From NCBI RefSeq assembly GCF_001741865.1, contig NZ_CP017147.1, positions 1,205,001-1,269,000 of the forward strand: a DNA stretch of 64,000 nucleotides, in the 5' to 3' direction. The notes beneath the pieces were generated by a model. That model searched no databases, was not told the origin of the DNA, and saw nothing but the letters and a program-made list of their open reading frames with translations. The position numbers were made by a program, and so were the translations under genes. The DNA comes from Bosea vaviloviae (GTDB lineage: Bacteria > Pseudomonadota > Alphaproteobacteria > Rhizobiales > Beijerinckiaceae). Of the stretch, positions 24,254 through 32,666 are shown in pieces (within the stretch, counting starts at the first letter, position 1; the number at the start of each line of letters is the position of its first letter).

Positions 24254-25627
24254 TCAATCCCGTTCCGGGAAGGTCAGCGTGATCCTGGAACCGGGGCGCC
24301 CGGAGCCGGGCGAAAGCGGCTCGCTCGTCATCGTTGCCCGCATGCTGCGCAACAGGCTGGTGATCACGGTCTGACCCAGGCCCTTTGTATCCGCCTCGAC
24401 CACCGGCAGCCCGACGCCGTTATCCTCGACCGTCAGGAGAAGCGTGGTCGCCCCGTCCTCGTCATGCTGGCTGAAACGGATGACGATTCGCCCTGGCGCA
24501 TTGTCGGGGAAGGCGTGCTTGATCGCGTTCGTTACGAGTTCGTTGACGATCACGACGAAGGACACCGCGTCGCGTCCCGGCAAGCGGATCGCATCCATCT
24601 CCAATACGATCTCGATCGGCCGGCCCTCGGCCGCCTTGCCGATCTCGGCGAGGAGATCCTCCATATAGGGCTGGGCGTCGATCTCGTCGGTCTCGATGTC
24701 GAGGCGCAGGCGACGTTGCCCGGCGGCGATTGCCTGGATGCGGGATTGCGCCTGGGAGAGAGCGTCGCGCACGGCCGGCTCGCGCGTCTGCCGGCTCTGG
24801 ACATTGAGAAGCGCCGAGACCATGGCGAGGTTGTTGCCGACGCGGTGGTTGACGTCGCGCAGCAGCGCCTCGATGCGCAGCCGCTCGTTCTCGAGCTGCT
24901 GGGTCCTCTCGCTCACGACCCGCTCCAGCTGCGCGTTGCTGGAGGCGAGCAGGGTGCTGCGGCGCTGCCGCGTGCGCAATTGCTGCCAGGCGGCGAAGGC
25001 AAGCCCGGCCAGCGCGACGACGATGCCGATGCTGGCCAGAAGCCGCCTGCGCTCCTCGCCGCGATTGAGCGCGACGAGGCGGATGTTCTCGGCGAGCTGA
25101 AGCTGCTGCACGGTGCCGCGCAACGCATCCATGACCGAGAAACCGCCGCCGTCCTTCACGCGGGCGACGGCGGTGTCCAGCCTGCCCTCCCGCGCAAGCG
25201 CGATCGTGGTGTCGAGCTCTTCCAGCTTGGAGAGCGCCTCGCTGCGCGCCTTGGCGACGCGCTCGGTCTGTGCGGCGTCGCCTTCGACGAGTTGCGCCAA
25301 GGCGTCGAGTTCCGGCAGGGCCGCCGCGCGGCCGCTCGTATAGGGGCCGAGATAGCCGGGGTTATTGGTCAGGAGATAGCCGCGCTGTCCGGTCTCGGCG
25401 TCGCGCATATGACCCAGGAACCGCTCGGAACGCTCGCGAATCTCGATGGAATGGGAGACGCGCTCGGCGGTGGCGCGCGCTTGCGCGTTGATCCAGGCCG
25501 CCAGGATGACCGCCACGCCAACGACGCCGATCGCGATAATCGTCGTCGTGGCCGATCGCAGGCGGGCGCCTAGGGCGGGAATGCTGGGCAGCGCCAAGCG
25601 GCTGCGGGGCCTTACCTCAGTGGACAT
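24254..25627 (-). CDS. CHASE3-domain sensor histidine kinase (HWE/HisKA_2 type)
   Basis: 457 residues. A membrane span (TTTIIAIGVVGVAVILAAWI) is followed by a periplasmic CHASE3 domain with RDAETGQRGYLLT and LDALAQLVEGDAAQTERV, a second span (LLASIGIVVALAGLAFAAW), a coiled segment, the H-box RDVNHRVGNNLAMVSALLNVQSR, then an intact ATPase (NELVTNAIKHAFP and VEDNGVGLP). HisKA_2/HWE kinases of this form commonly phosphorylate PhyR or single-domain receivers. It converges on the receiver gene, with only a repeat between them. ATG 25627 is chosen; an upstream TTG at 25657 is possible. Confidence 0.88.
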   Translation of the reverse strand: MSTEVRPRSRLALPSIPALGARLRSATTTIIAIGVVGVAVILAAWINAQARATAERVSHSIEIRERSERFLGHMRDAETGQRGYLLTNNPGYLGPYTSGRAAALPELDALAQLVEGDAAQTERVAKARSEALSKLEELDTTIALAREGRLDTAVARVKDGGGFSVMDALRGTVQQLQLAENIRLVALNRGEERRRLLASIGIVVALAGLAFAAWQQLRTRQRRSTLLASSNAQLERVVSERTQQLENERLRIEALLRDVNHRVGNNLAMVSALLNVQSRQTREPAVRDALSQAQSRIQAIAAGQRRLRLDIETDEIDAQPYMEDLLAEIGKAAEGRPIEIVLEMDAIRLPGRDAVSFVVIVNELVTNAIKHAFPDNAPGRIVIRFSQHDEDGATTLLLTVEDNGVGLPVVEADTKGLGQTVITSLLRSMRATMTSEPLSPGSGRPGSRITLTFPERD

Positions 25628-25700
25628 GGACACCGTGATACAGGACGGAATCCACAACCCCTATGTAAAAAGACAGGGGCAGTCGAGGGCGCTTGGCATT

Positions 25701-25912
25701 CGCCTTGGAGCGCTTTCGAGCGAAGCGGACACCAGTTCGCGTGAAGAAAGCGCGCCAAAACAAAGGGCTAGAGCAATGGCTCCAGCAGGAGGCGAAAAAG
25801 TGGAAACCAGCTTTTCGCGCTGATCCGGCTCTAACTCCTGGATGAGAGACGGATTCAGATTCCAGATGGCATCACTGCGTGATTCCATCTGGAATCATCC
25901 GGCTCTAACGCG
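25701..25912. repeat. composite interspersed repeat, copy G (three modules)
   Basis: Modules in order: GAGCGCTTTCGAGCGAAGCG with GTTCGCGTGAAGAAAGCGC; AGAGCAATGGCTCC with GCGAAAAAGTGGAAACCAGC; and a hairpin pairing TTCCAGATGGCATCAC with GTGATTCCATCTGGAA. In reverse complement the last two follow the same order as copy B. It fills nearly all of the 297 bp between the kinase and the holin-like gene; no gene is seen. Confidence 0.85.
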
Positions 25913-25924
25913 CGGCTTGCGCTG

Positions 25925-26353
25925 CTACGCCTCGTCCTCGTCGTCCCCGTCGCGGTTGAAGAACTGCCTGCCGATCAGGACGCCGAGGATGACGACGCTT
26001 CCGACGACGGCGGTGCGCCAGCCCATGCGCGACGATCCGAGCAGCTTGGCGGCTATCGGCGCGGCGGCCAATGCCGTGGTCGCCAGCGGCCGCCGCGGCC
26101 GGCGACGGTTCTTGACATAGGTCGCGACGCCCAGGCTCAGCAAGGCGGCGAGGAACAGGCCGCCTGCGATCCAGAGGCTCGCCGTGATCGGGTCGTAACG
26201 CAGCGTCAGCACGGTGTGCAGCGCGTTCAGGGCATAGCCCGCCGCGCATAGCACCAGCACGGCCGAAAAGCCGTACAGCCCGTAGATGATGACATTGCGC
26301 TTGACCGCGCCGGAGATTTCCGACGCGATGAAGCTTCCCAGCCCCCCGAGCAT
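25925..26353 (-). CDS. holin superfamily III / DUF1469-like membrane protein
   Basis: 142 residues. Two strong hydrophobic spans (VIIYGLYGFSAVLVLCAAGYAL and ASLWIAGGLFLAALLSLGVATYV), a basic loop NRRRPRRP and a third weaker span (AVVGSVVILGVLIG), with an acidic tail RDGDDEDEA. The arrangement resembles the Phage_holin_3_6 family, which in proteobacteria are often stress-induced envelope proteins and not phage genes. It starts 3 bp after the DUF883-like gene, so the two are co-transcribed from the EcfG-type promoter upstream. Confidence 0.7.
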   Translation of the reverse strand: MLGGLGSFIASEISGAVKRNVIIYGLYGFSAVLVLCAAGYALNALHTVLTLRYDPITASLWIAGGLFLAALLSLGVATYVKNRRRPRRPLATTALAAAPIAAKLLGSSRMGWRTAVVGSVVILGVLIGRQFFNRDGDDEDEA

Positions 26354-26356
26354 GGC

Positions 26357-26728
26357 TTATCGCGCCGACAGGAAGCCGACGAACAGGCCGACAGCCGCGG
26401 CCACCCCGAGCGCGCGCAGCGGCCGCTCCTGGATCTCCTGCACGATGATGCGCTGCAGATCGGTCGCCTGTTCCTTGGCGACGCCGACCATCTTGTCGGT
26501 GTCGACGCCGACGGCGCGGAGCTTTTCGGTGACCGTGGCCGCCAGGTCCTCGGCGCTGCGCGTCAGACTGGCTTCGAGCTCGCTCGTCTCGCGCTTGACG
26601 CGGCGGTTGGCTTTTTGCGCGGACGCCTTGGCGTCAGCAGCGATGTCCTCGGCGCCTGCGACGACTTCGTCCTTGGCGCGTTTGACCGCCGAGGCCGCCT
26701 GGCGTTTCGCGGAAGTGGTGCTGGCCAT
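26357..26728 (-). CDS. DUF883 (ElaB/YqjD-like) membrane-anchored protein
   Basis: 123 residues. Most of the protein is a charged, Ala-rich helix (AKDEVVAGAEDIAADAKASAQKANRR) ending in the C-terminal anchor QERPLRALGVAAAVGLFVGFLSAR. The ERP-(L/W)-x-A-L-G motif before a single span is the mark of ElaB/YqjD proteins, which in Escherichia coli are stationary-phase proteins bound to the inner membrane and ribosomes. ATG 26728 is chosen; the longer frame to 26884 would read through the promoter. An EcfG-type promoter is upstream. Confidence 0.82.
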   Translation of the reverse strand: MASTTSAKRQAASAVKRAKDEVVAGAEDIAADAKASAQKANRRVKRETSELEASLTRSAEDLAATVTEKLRAVGVDTDKMVGVAKEQATDLQRIIVQEIQERPLRALGVAAAVGLFVGFLSAR

Positions 26729-26815
26729 GTCTGATGTCCCCCTCTCGATACTGCGACGGATGCGATACTGCGAATGGATGGATGCGCTCCAAATGACTCC
26801 GGAGCTTGGTGACCT

Positions 26816-26840
26816 AACGCACGCATGGCGCGCGGGTTCC
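26816..26840 (-). promoter_or_regulatory. EcfG-type general stress promoter
   Basis: On the minus strand GGAAC (26840-26836), 16-bp spacer, CGTT (26819-26816). It is about 90 bp upstream of the DUF883-like gene and would drive it and the holin-like gene. Confidence 0.75.
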
Positions 26841-26851
26841 TTGTAGCCGAC

Positions 26852-26955
26852 AAGAGCGCTTTCCGATCCAGTTGGATCGTTCAACCGCTCTCGCTTCTTG
26901 TTCTAGCGCGTTTTCTTCACGCGAACCGGTGCCCACTTCGCTCGAAAACGCTTTA
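26852..26955. repeat. composite interspersed repeat, copy H
   Basis: It starts AAGAGCGCTTTCCGATCCAG and ends TTCGCTCGAAAACGCTTTA. Read on the minus strand, the end begins TAAAGCGTTTTCGAGCGAAG, and the TAA is the stop codon of the AI-2E family gene (26953-26955). Confidence 0.82.
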
Positions 26956-28104
26956 GCCGACACCCGCCACCTGCTGCTGGGCAGGCTCTTCCTGGGGCGT
27001 GGCCTCGGCCTGCTGCGCCTTGCGGTATGCGGCAAATTCCTCCTGCGCCACCATGGCCACGAGCAGGATCGGCGTCGAGAGCACGGCGCCGATCGGCCCC
27101 CAGAGCCAAAGCCAGAAGATGAAGCCGATGAAGACCAGGAATGGCGAGACGGTGAGCCTGCTCCCAACGAAAACCGGGGTCACCAGGTTGCCTTCGAGCA
27201 GATGCAGCACGAAATACGCCGCTGCCGGCCAGATCGCGGCGAGGAGAGATGGCGCGTCCAGCAGCGCCCCTGCAAGCAGCAACACGGTGACGATGATCGG
27301 CCCGATGAAGGCGAGATAGTTCAGCAGGAAAGCCAGCGCGCCCCAGAATACGGGGAATGGCAGCCCTGCGAGCCAGGCGATCGCCAGAGCCATCAGGCCC
27401 ATGCCGAGATTGACCAGCGTCACCAGTCCGAAATAGCGTGCGACCCGCGTCTCGATTTCTTGAAAGAAGGCGCCGGCGGACTTCCGCGCGCCGTGCCCGA
27501 GGCAAAACCGCAGCGTGCGCGCCTTGAGATGGCGTCGCGTCGCCAGCCAGAAATACACTGTCGCGACGAAGATCAGCAGGCCGCCCGCCGCCGTCGAAGA
27601 CGACACGGCGATATCGAGCAGCGGATTGCCTTGCGAGACGTTGAGTTCCGCCCCGCTCTTGCCGGTCAGTGCGGCGGCCGCCCGCTTCAGCTCGTCCATG
27701 AAGATGAAGACGCCGGCGAGCTTGGCTTGCAGCGCCGCCATCATTGCGGGCGCCCGGTCGCTCCAGCCGGCGATCGGCACGGCGAGCAGGGTGATCGCGA
27801 AGAGAATCAGGCCGACCCCAAGCAGGACCACTATGGCTGCCGCCAGATGCTGCGGCATGCCGCGGCGCACCAGCCAGTCGACCAGCGGTCCCAGCACCAG
27901 GCCGAAGATGATGCCCGCCGTCACCGGCAGGGCGATGACCTTGGTCAGATAGAGCGCTGTGGTCGCCAGGATGACGAAGATGCCGATAATGGCGTAGCGG
28001 ACGATAAGGTCATGCTCATAAGGCGTGACGTCGTCCTGGGTCTCCTCGATCTCGGGTTCCGCCATATAGCGCGGAAACGGTCTCCAGGCGGACGAGCTGA
28101 GCAT
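26953..28104 (-). CDS. AI-2E family transporter (PerM/TqsA-like membrane protein)
   Basis: About 383 residues with around eight hydrophobic spans in the family order: IIGIFVILATTALYLTKVIALPVTAGIIFGLVLGPLVDWL, AAAIVVLLGVGLILFAITLLAVP, then FWGALAFLLNYLAFIGPIIVTVLLLAGAL and the signature LEGNLVTPVFVGSRLTVSPFLVFIGFIFWLWLWG. These proteins export small molecules, or exchange ions and protons; the substrate is unknown. ATG 28104 is chosen over TTG 28125. A looser EcfG-like site lies 50 bp upstream and a repeat provides the stop codon. Confidence 0.85.
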   Translation of the reverse strand: MLSSSAWRPFPRYMAEPEIEETQDDVTPYEHDLIVRYAIIGIFVILATTALYLTKVIALPVTAGIIFGLVLGPLVDWLVRRGMPQHLAAAIVVLLGVGLILFAITLLAVPIAGWSDRAPAMMAALQAKLAGVFIFMDELKRAAAALTGKSGAELNVSQGNPLLDIAVSSSTAAGGLLIFVATVYFWLATRRHLKARTLRFCLGHGARKSAGAFFQEIETRVARYFGLVTLVNLGMGLMALAIAWLAGLPFPVFWGALAFLLNYLAFIGPIIVTVLLLAGALLDAPSLLAAIWPAAAYFVLHLLEGNLVTPVFVGSRLTVSPFLVFIGFIFWLWLWGPIGAVLSTPILLVAMVAQEEFAAYRKAQQAEATPQEEPAQQQVAGVG

Positions 28105-28153
28105 GTGACGACATCCAACGCGCAAAGCGCGCCCCCCGGCGCGTCGGACCTAT

Positions 28154-28179
28154 AACGTGGCACTGGCGGGCAAGGTTCC
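28154..28179 (-). promoter_or_regulatory. EcfG-like promoter variant
   Basis: On the minus strand GGAAC (28179-28175), 17-bp spacer, CGTT (28157-28154). The spacing is one base longer than at the six exact sites but lies in the range accepted for EcfG. It lies about 50 bp upstream of the AI-2E family gene. Confidence 0.5.
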
Positions 28180-28234
28180 TGCGGTCCAAGATTCTGCGGT
28201 CCGAGTTCCTGCGCTCCAAGTTTCTGCGTCGAAG
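28176..28234. repeat. 15-bp tandem repeat, four units
   Basis: Units 28176-28190, 28191-28205, 28206-28220 and 28221-28234 follow TTCCTGCGGTCCAAG with a few changes. The array lies directly downstream of polA, and its first unit overlaps the GGAAC box of the divergent-facing EcfG-like site. Confidence 0.85.
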
Positions 28235-28244
28235 CGTCAGCGCC

Positions 28245-31200
28245 TCAATGCGCTTCGTCCCAGTTGCTGGCCGCCCGCGCATCGACCTGCAGGGGCACGC
28301 GCAGCTGCGCGGCCGGGTGCGGTGCATCCACCATCACCTGGCGGACCAGCGGCAATGTCGCCTCGACCTGGGCGTCGGGCACCTCGAAGACGAGTTCGTC
28401 ATGCACCTGCAGCAGCATGCGGGCGTCGAGCCTGGCTGCGGCGAGCGCGCCCTCCATCCGGATCATGGCGCGGCGGATGATGTCGGCGGCCGAGCCCTGG
28501 ATCGGCGCATTGATCGCCTGGCGCTCGACAAAGGCGCGTTCGGAGGGGTTCTTCGAGGCGACCGCCGGGAAATGGCAGACCCGGCCGAAGATCGTCGTGA
28601 CATGGCCGTTGGCCCGCACGAAGGTCTTGGTCTGGTCCATATAGTCGCGGATGCCGGGGAAGCGCTCGAAATATTTGCGGATATAGGCACCGGCCTCCTC
28701 GCGGCTGATGGCGAGCTGGTTGGCGAGGCCGAAGGCCGAAATGCCGTAGATGATGCCGAAATTGATCGCCTTGGCGCGGCGGCGCACCTCGCTCGGCATG
28801 CCCTGGACCGGCACGCCGAACATTTCCGAGGCTGTCATCGCATGGATGTCGATGCCGTCGGCAAAAGCCTGCCGGAGCTGCGGGATGTCGGCGATATGGG
28901 CGAGCAGCCGCAGCTCGATCTGGCTGTAATCGGCCGAGATCAGCTTATGGCCCTTTTCGGCGACGAAGGCGGTCCTGATCTTGCGGCCGGCTTCGGTGCG
29001 GATCGGGATGTTCTGCAGGTTGGGCTCGGATGAAGAGAGCCGTCCCGTCGTCGTCGCCGCCAGCGCATAGGAGGTGTGCACCCGGTTGGTCTGCGGGTGA
29101 AGATGGGTCGGCAGCGAGTCGGTATAGGTCGATTTCAGCTTGGCGAGCTGGCGCCATTCCAGGATCTTCGAAGGCAGCGGATGGCCCTGCTCGGCGAGCT
29201 CCTCGAGCACGCCGGCCCCGGTCGCCCATTGCCCGGTCGCGGTCTTCTTGGCGCCGGAAAGCCCCATCTTGCCGAACAGGATGTCGCCGAGCTGTTTTGG
29301 GCTGCCGATCAGGAATTTCTCGCCGGCGACCTCGTAGATCTCGTCTTCCAGCCGCGCCAGCGATTGCGCGAACTCGCCCGAGAGCCGCGACAGGATCTGC
29401 CGGTCGATGGCGATGCCACGCTGCTCCATGCGGGCGAGCACGGCGATCAATGGCCGCTCCAGCGTCTCATAGACGGTGGTCTTGCCCTCGGCCGCGAGTC
29501 TGGGCTTGAGCGCGCGCCAGAGCCGCAAAGTCACATCGGCATCCTCGGCGGCGTAATCCGTCGCCTTGTCGAGTGCGATCTTGTCGAAGGTCACTTGCGC
29601 CTTGCCGGTGCCTGCGACTTGCGAGAACGGGATCGTCTCATGGCCGAGATGAAGCTCGGAGAGCCGGTCCATGCCGTGATTGTTGTTGCCGGCGTCGAGC
29701 GCATAGGAAATCAGCATCGTGTCCTCGATCGGGGCGACGGAAAGCCCGTGCCGTTCGAGGATCAGCAGGTCGTATTTCAGGTTCTGGCCGATCTTCAGGA
29801 CGCCTGGATCGGCCAGCAGCGGCTTGAGCGCCGCCACAGCCTGGTCGAGCGGGATCTGGCCCTCGACCATGCCGCTGCCGAACAGATCGGTGCCGCCGCG
29901 ATGCTGCAGCGGGATGTAGCAGGCGCGTCCGGGCGCGACCGCAAGCGAGATGCCGACGAGATCGGCCTGCATCGCGTCGAGCGAATTGGTCTCGGTGTCG
30001 AGCGCGACATGACCGGCTTCATAGGCCCATCCGATCCAACGCTCGAGATCGGCGAGCGTGCGCACGCATTCATAAGCCGTGCGGTCGATCTTCTCGGCGA
30101 TCGCCTCATTCTTGCGGGCGGTCGCGAGCTCGGACGGTTTCATCCAGCCGTCGCCGGCCGCTGGCGGCGTGCCGGCCGGTTCGGCGCCTGCGACAGAGGC
30201 CGCAGCAGCGGCTGCGAAGCCGCCCTCGCCCGCATCCGCGCCGATATAGAGCGCCTTCAGTTCCGCCGCGCGCGCCCCGCCCGGCGCCAGTGCCTCGTCG
30301 GCGTCGATCGCCGCGACATCGGCGCCATAGGCCTCGGCGACACGCTTGGTGATGGTGGTGAACTCCATCGCCTTGAGGAAGGCGACGAGCCTGGCCGGAT
30401 CGGGGTCGGCCAGCGTCAGATGCGAGAGCGGCGTCTCGACCTTCACGTCGTCGACCAGCGTCACAAGCTTGTGCGAGATGCGCACCTTCTCGATCACCTC
30501 GGGATTGGTCAGGGTCTCCCGGCGTTTGGGCTGCTTGATCTCGCCGGCCCGCGCCAGCAGCGTCTCCAGGTCGCCATATTCGCCGATGAGCTGGGCCGCC
30601 GTCTTGATGCCGATGCCGGGAGCGCCCGGCACATTGTCGGTCGCATCGCCGGCCAGCGCCTGCACGTCGACCACCCTGTTCGGCATCACGCCGAAATACT
30701 CGACCACTTCGGGCTCGCCGATCCGGCGTTCAGCCCGGAAACCGGCGCCCTTCTTGGCGTCGCCCGAGGCCGGGTCATACATCGCCACGCCCGGCCCGAC
30801 GAGCTGCATCAGGTCTTTGTCGGCGGAGACGATCAGCACGTCGGCGCCGGCCTCGCGCGCCTGTCTGGCATAGGTCGCGATCAGGTCGTCGGCCTCGTAG
30901 ACATCCTGCTCGACCGGGATCAGCCCGAAGGCGCGCACCGCCTCGCGCATCAGCGGGAATTGAGGGATCAGATCGGCCGGCGGTTCGGAGCGATTGCCCT
31001 TATAGGCGGGGTAGAGTGCCTTACGGAACGAGTTCTCGGTCTTGTCGAAGACGATGGCGAGATGGGTCGGCTTCACCCCGAGCACGCCTTCGCGCACAAA
31101 TTGGAACATTTTGGTCGCGAAAAGCCGAACCGCGCCGGAGGGCAGGCCGTCGGAGCGCGCATTGTATTTCCGGTCCTGATTGATCGACTGGAAATAGGCG

Positions 31201-31289
31201 CGGAAGATGAAGTTCGAGCCGTCGACCAGGAAGAGGTGGTCGCCGGGCTTCAGGTCGGGGGCGGTGGTCTTCGGGGCTGTCTCGCTCAT
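28245..31289 (-). CDS. polA: DNA polymerase I
   Basis: About 1014 residues, as in other Hyphomicrobiales. The 5'-3' exonuclease domain begins FLVDGSNFIFRAYF and includes VSADKDLMQLV and GDATDNVPGAPGIG. A 3'-5' exonuclease domain with VALDTETNSLDAMQADLVGI keeps the catalytic acidic residues, so proofreading looks intact. The polymerase domain has motif A ISADYSQIELRLLAHI, motif B RRRAKAINFGIIYG and motif C LLQVHDELVFEVP. ATG 31289 is chosen; ATG 31301 is in frame and equally possible. It acts in gap filling and Okazaki fragment processing. Confidence 0.97.
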   Translation of the reverse strand: MSETAPKTTAPDLKPGDHLFLVDGSNFIFRAYFQSINQDRKYNARSDGLPSGAVRLFATKMFQFVREGVLGVKPTHLAIVFDKTENSFRKALYPAYKGNRSEPPADLIPQFPLMREAVRAFGLIPVEQDVYEADDLIATYARQAREAGADVLIVSADKDLMQLVGPGVAMYDPASGDAKKGAGFRAERRIGEPEVVEYFGVMPNRVVDVQALAGDATDNVPGAPGIGIKTAAQLIGEYGDLETLLARAGEIKQPKRRETLTNPEVIEKVRISHKLVTLVDDVKVETPLSHLTLADPDPARLVAFLKAMEFTTITKRVAEAYGADVAAIDADEALAPGGARAAELKALYIGADAGEGGFAAAAAASVAGAEPAGTPPAAGDGWMKPSELATARKNEAIAEKIDRTAYECVRTLADLERWIGWAYEAGHVALDTETNSLDAMQADLVGISLAVAPGRACYIPLQHRGGTDLFGSGMVEGQIPLDQAVAALKPLLADPGVLKIGQNLKYDLLILERHGLSVAPIEDTMLISYALDAGNNNHGMDRLSELHLGHETIPFSQVAGTGKAQVTFDKIALDKATDYAAEDADVTLRLWRALKPRLAAEGKTTVYETLERPLIAVLARMEQRGIAIDRQILSRLSGEFAQSLARLEDEIYEVAGEKFLIGSPKQLGDILFGKMGLSGAKKTATGQWATGAGVLEELAEQGHPLPSKILEWRQLAKLKSTYTDSLPTHLHPQTNRVHTSYALAATTTGRLSSSEPNLQNIPIRTEAGRKIRTAFVAEKGHKLISADYSQIELRLLAHIADIPQLRQAFADGIDIHAMTASEMFGVPVQGMPSEVRRRAKAINFGIIYGISAFGLANQLAISREEAGAYIRKYFERFPGIRDYMDQTKTFVRANGHVTTIFGRVCHFPAVASKNPSERAFVERQAINAPIQGSAADIIRRAMIRMEGALAAARLDARMLLQVHDELVFEVPDAQVEATLPLVRQVMVDAPHPAAQLRVPLQVDARAASNWDEAH

Positions 31290-31626
31290 GGCGCGGACCA
31301 TAAGCGGCGCGCGCCGGGCGGTCCATCGGGTGCGCGCACCGATTCGCAAGAAGCTGTCAGGAGTGGCGGCACCTCTGCAAAGGAAGGCGCGGGGAACCCT
31401 CTCCAACCCAAGTCGGATGTTTCCGACTTGGGTCACTCTAGCTGCCAATCTCGGGCAAGCCCGAGATTGGTGGGAGAGGGCAGGGTGAGGGGTCGGCCGT
31501 TTGACAGGTTGATCGCGAGCTAACCGCTGCGTTGCTGTGAGGCGGGCAGTGAAATGGTCCAGGGGCCTACACCTCACCCCTGCCCCTCTCCTTACAGGAG
31601 AGGGGTTCTCGGGCGCGGTTCCGGGG
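31290..31626. repeat. 337-bp intergenic region with three hairpins
   Basis: Perfect inverted repeats: 12-bp arms at 31406-31417 and 31422-31433; 12-bp arms at 31445-31456 and 31459-31470 (CCAATCTCGGGC); 9-bp arms at 31583-31591 and 31597-31605 (CCCCTCTCC). Next to the second hairpin, GGAGAGGGCAGGGTGAGG is a near complement of the sequence before the third. No T-runs follow, so these are repeat elements and not simple terminators. No gene is seen. Confidence 0.75.
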
Positions 31627-32565
31627 CTACTTCGTGATCGTGTCGATCTCGGCCAGCTCATCGGCCGTCAGCGCCCATTCGGCCGCCTTGACGTTGGCGG
31701 CGATCTGCTCGGGCTTGGTCGCGCCCGCGATGACGCTGGAGACGACGGGCTGTGCGGCGAGCCAGGAAAAGGCGAGCTCGACCAGCGTCTTGCCGCGGGC
31801 CTCGCAGAAGGCGGTCAGCTTCTCGGTCTTCTCCCAGTTGACGTCGGTCAGGACCTCGTTGGCGCGCTGCGACTCCCTGGTCATGCGCGCGCCTTCGGGC
31901 ATCGGCGCGTTGCGCTTGTACTTGCCGGTCAGCAAGCCGTTAGCGAGCGGGAAATAGGGCAGCAGCCCCATGCCGAAATGGCGGGCGGCGGGAATCAGGT
32001 CCTTCTCCGCGCCGCGCACCAGCAGGCTGTATTCGTCCTGGCAGGAGGCAAATCCGTTGATGCCGAGATCGCGCGCCGTCCATTCCGCATTGGCCATCTG
32101 CCAGGCCGGCATGTTGGAGCAGCCGATATAGCGGACCTTGCCCTGGCGGATCAGGTCTTCGAGCGCCCGCAGCGTCTCGTCGATCGGCGTCAGCGGGTCG
32201 GCGCGGTGGAACTGGTAGAGGTCGAGCCAGTCGGTCTTGAGGCGCTTCAGCGAGGCCTCGACCGCCGACATGATGTAGCGCCGCGAGCCGCCCTTCATCG
32301 TGCCGGCATCGTTCATGTCCATGCCGAACTTGCTGGCGAGTACGATGTCCTTGCGGCGCGGGCCCAGAAGCTGGCCGAGCACCGTCTCGGAGCCCCCGCG
32401 CGCGCCGTAGACATCGGCGGTGTCGAACAAGGTGATGCCGTGCTCGATCGCCGCATCGACGACCTTGCGCGCCGCCTCGTCATCGATGCGGCCGCCGAAA
32501 TTGTTGCAGCCGAGGCCGACGAGCGAAACGCGCAGGCCGGAGCGGCCGAGATTGCGGGTGAGCAT
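31627..32565 (-). CDS. aldo/keto reductase
   Basis: 312 residues. The TIM-barrel NADP reductase pattern is complete: TLFDTADVYGARGGSETVLGQLL with catalytic Asp and Tyr, VLASKFG with Lys, and LDLYQFHRADP with His. YIGCSNMPAWQ and the NADP-binding C-terminal SSVIAGATKPEQIAANV complete the fold. The type resembles YghZ/potassium channel beta subunit relatives, reducing aldehydes or ketones. ATG 32565 is preceded by AAGGACG. It is an isolated gene; the substrate is unknown. Confidence 0.9.
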   Translation of the reverse strand: MLTRNLGRSGLRVSLVGLGCNNFGGRIDDEAARKVVDAAIEHGITLFDTADVYGARGGSETVLGQLLGPRRKDIVLASKFGMDMNDAGTMKGGSRRYIMSAVEASLKRLKTDWLDLYQFHRADPLTPIDETLRALEDLIRQGKVRYIGCSNMPAWQMANAEWTARDLGINGFASCQDEYSLLVRGAEKDLIPAARHFGMGLLPYFPLANGLLTGKYKRNAPMPEGARMTRESQRANEVLTDVNWEKTEKLTAFCEARGKTLVELAFSWLAAQPVVSSVIAGATKPEQIAANVKAAEWALTADELAEIDTITK

Positions 32566-32666
32566 GGGAAACGTCCTTCGTGATGAGGGACGCAAGGGAT
32601 CAGAGCGGGCCGGTCGATGCAATTGCCACTGGCGCAACCCTGTTCAGGCGCCGGCGTCGGGGCGGC

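Noticed and set aside
25925..26353. Holin-like gene as a prophage remnant
   Set aside because: No other phage gene is nearby, it is coupled to a DUF883-like gene, and an EcfG-type promoter lies upstream. A chromosomal stress gene is the better reading.
29076..31523. An 815-codon open frame on the plus strand opposite polA
   Set aside because: It is the antisense shadow of a complete polA with all catalytic motifs; GC-rich third positions keep the opposite strand open. No family features are seen in it.
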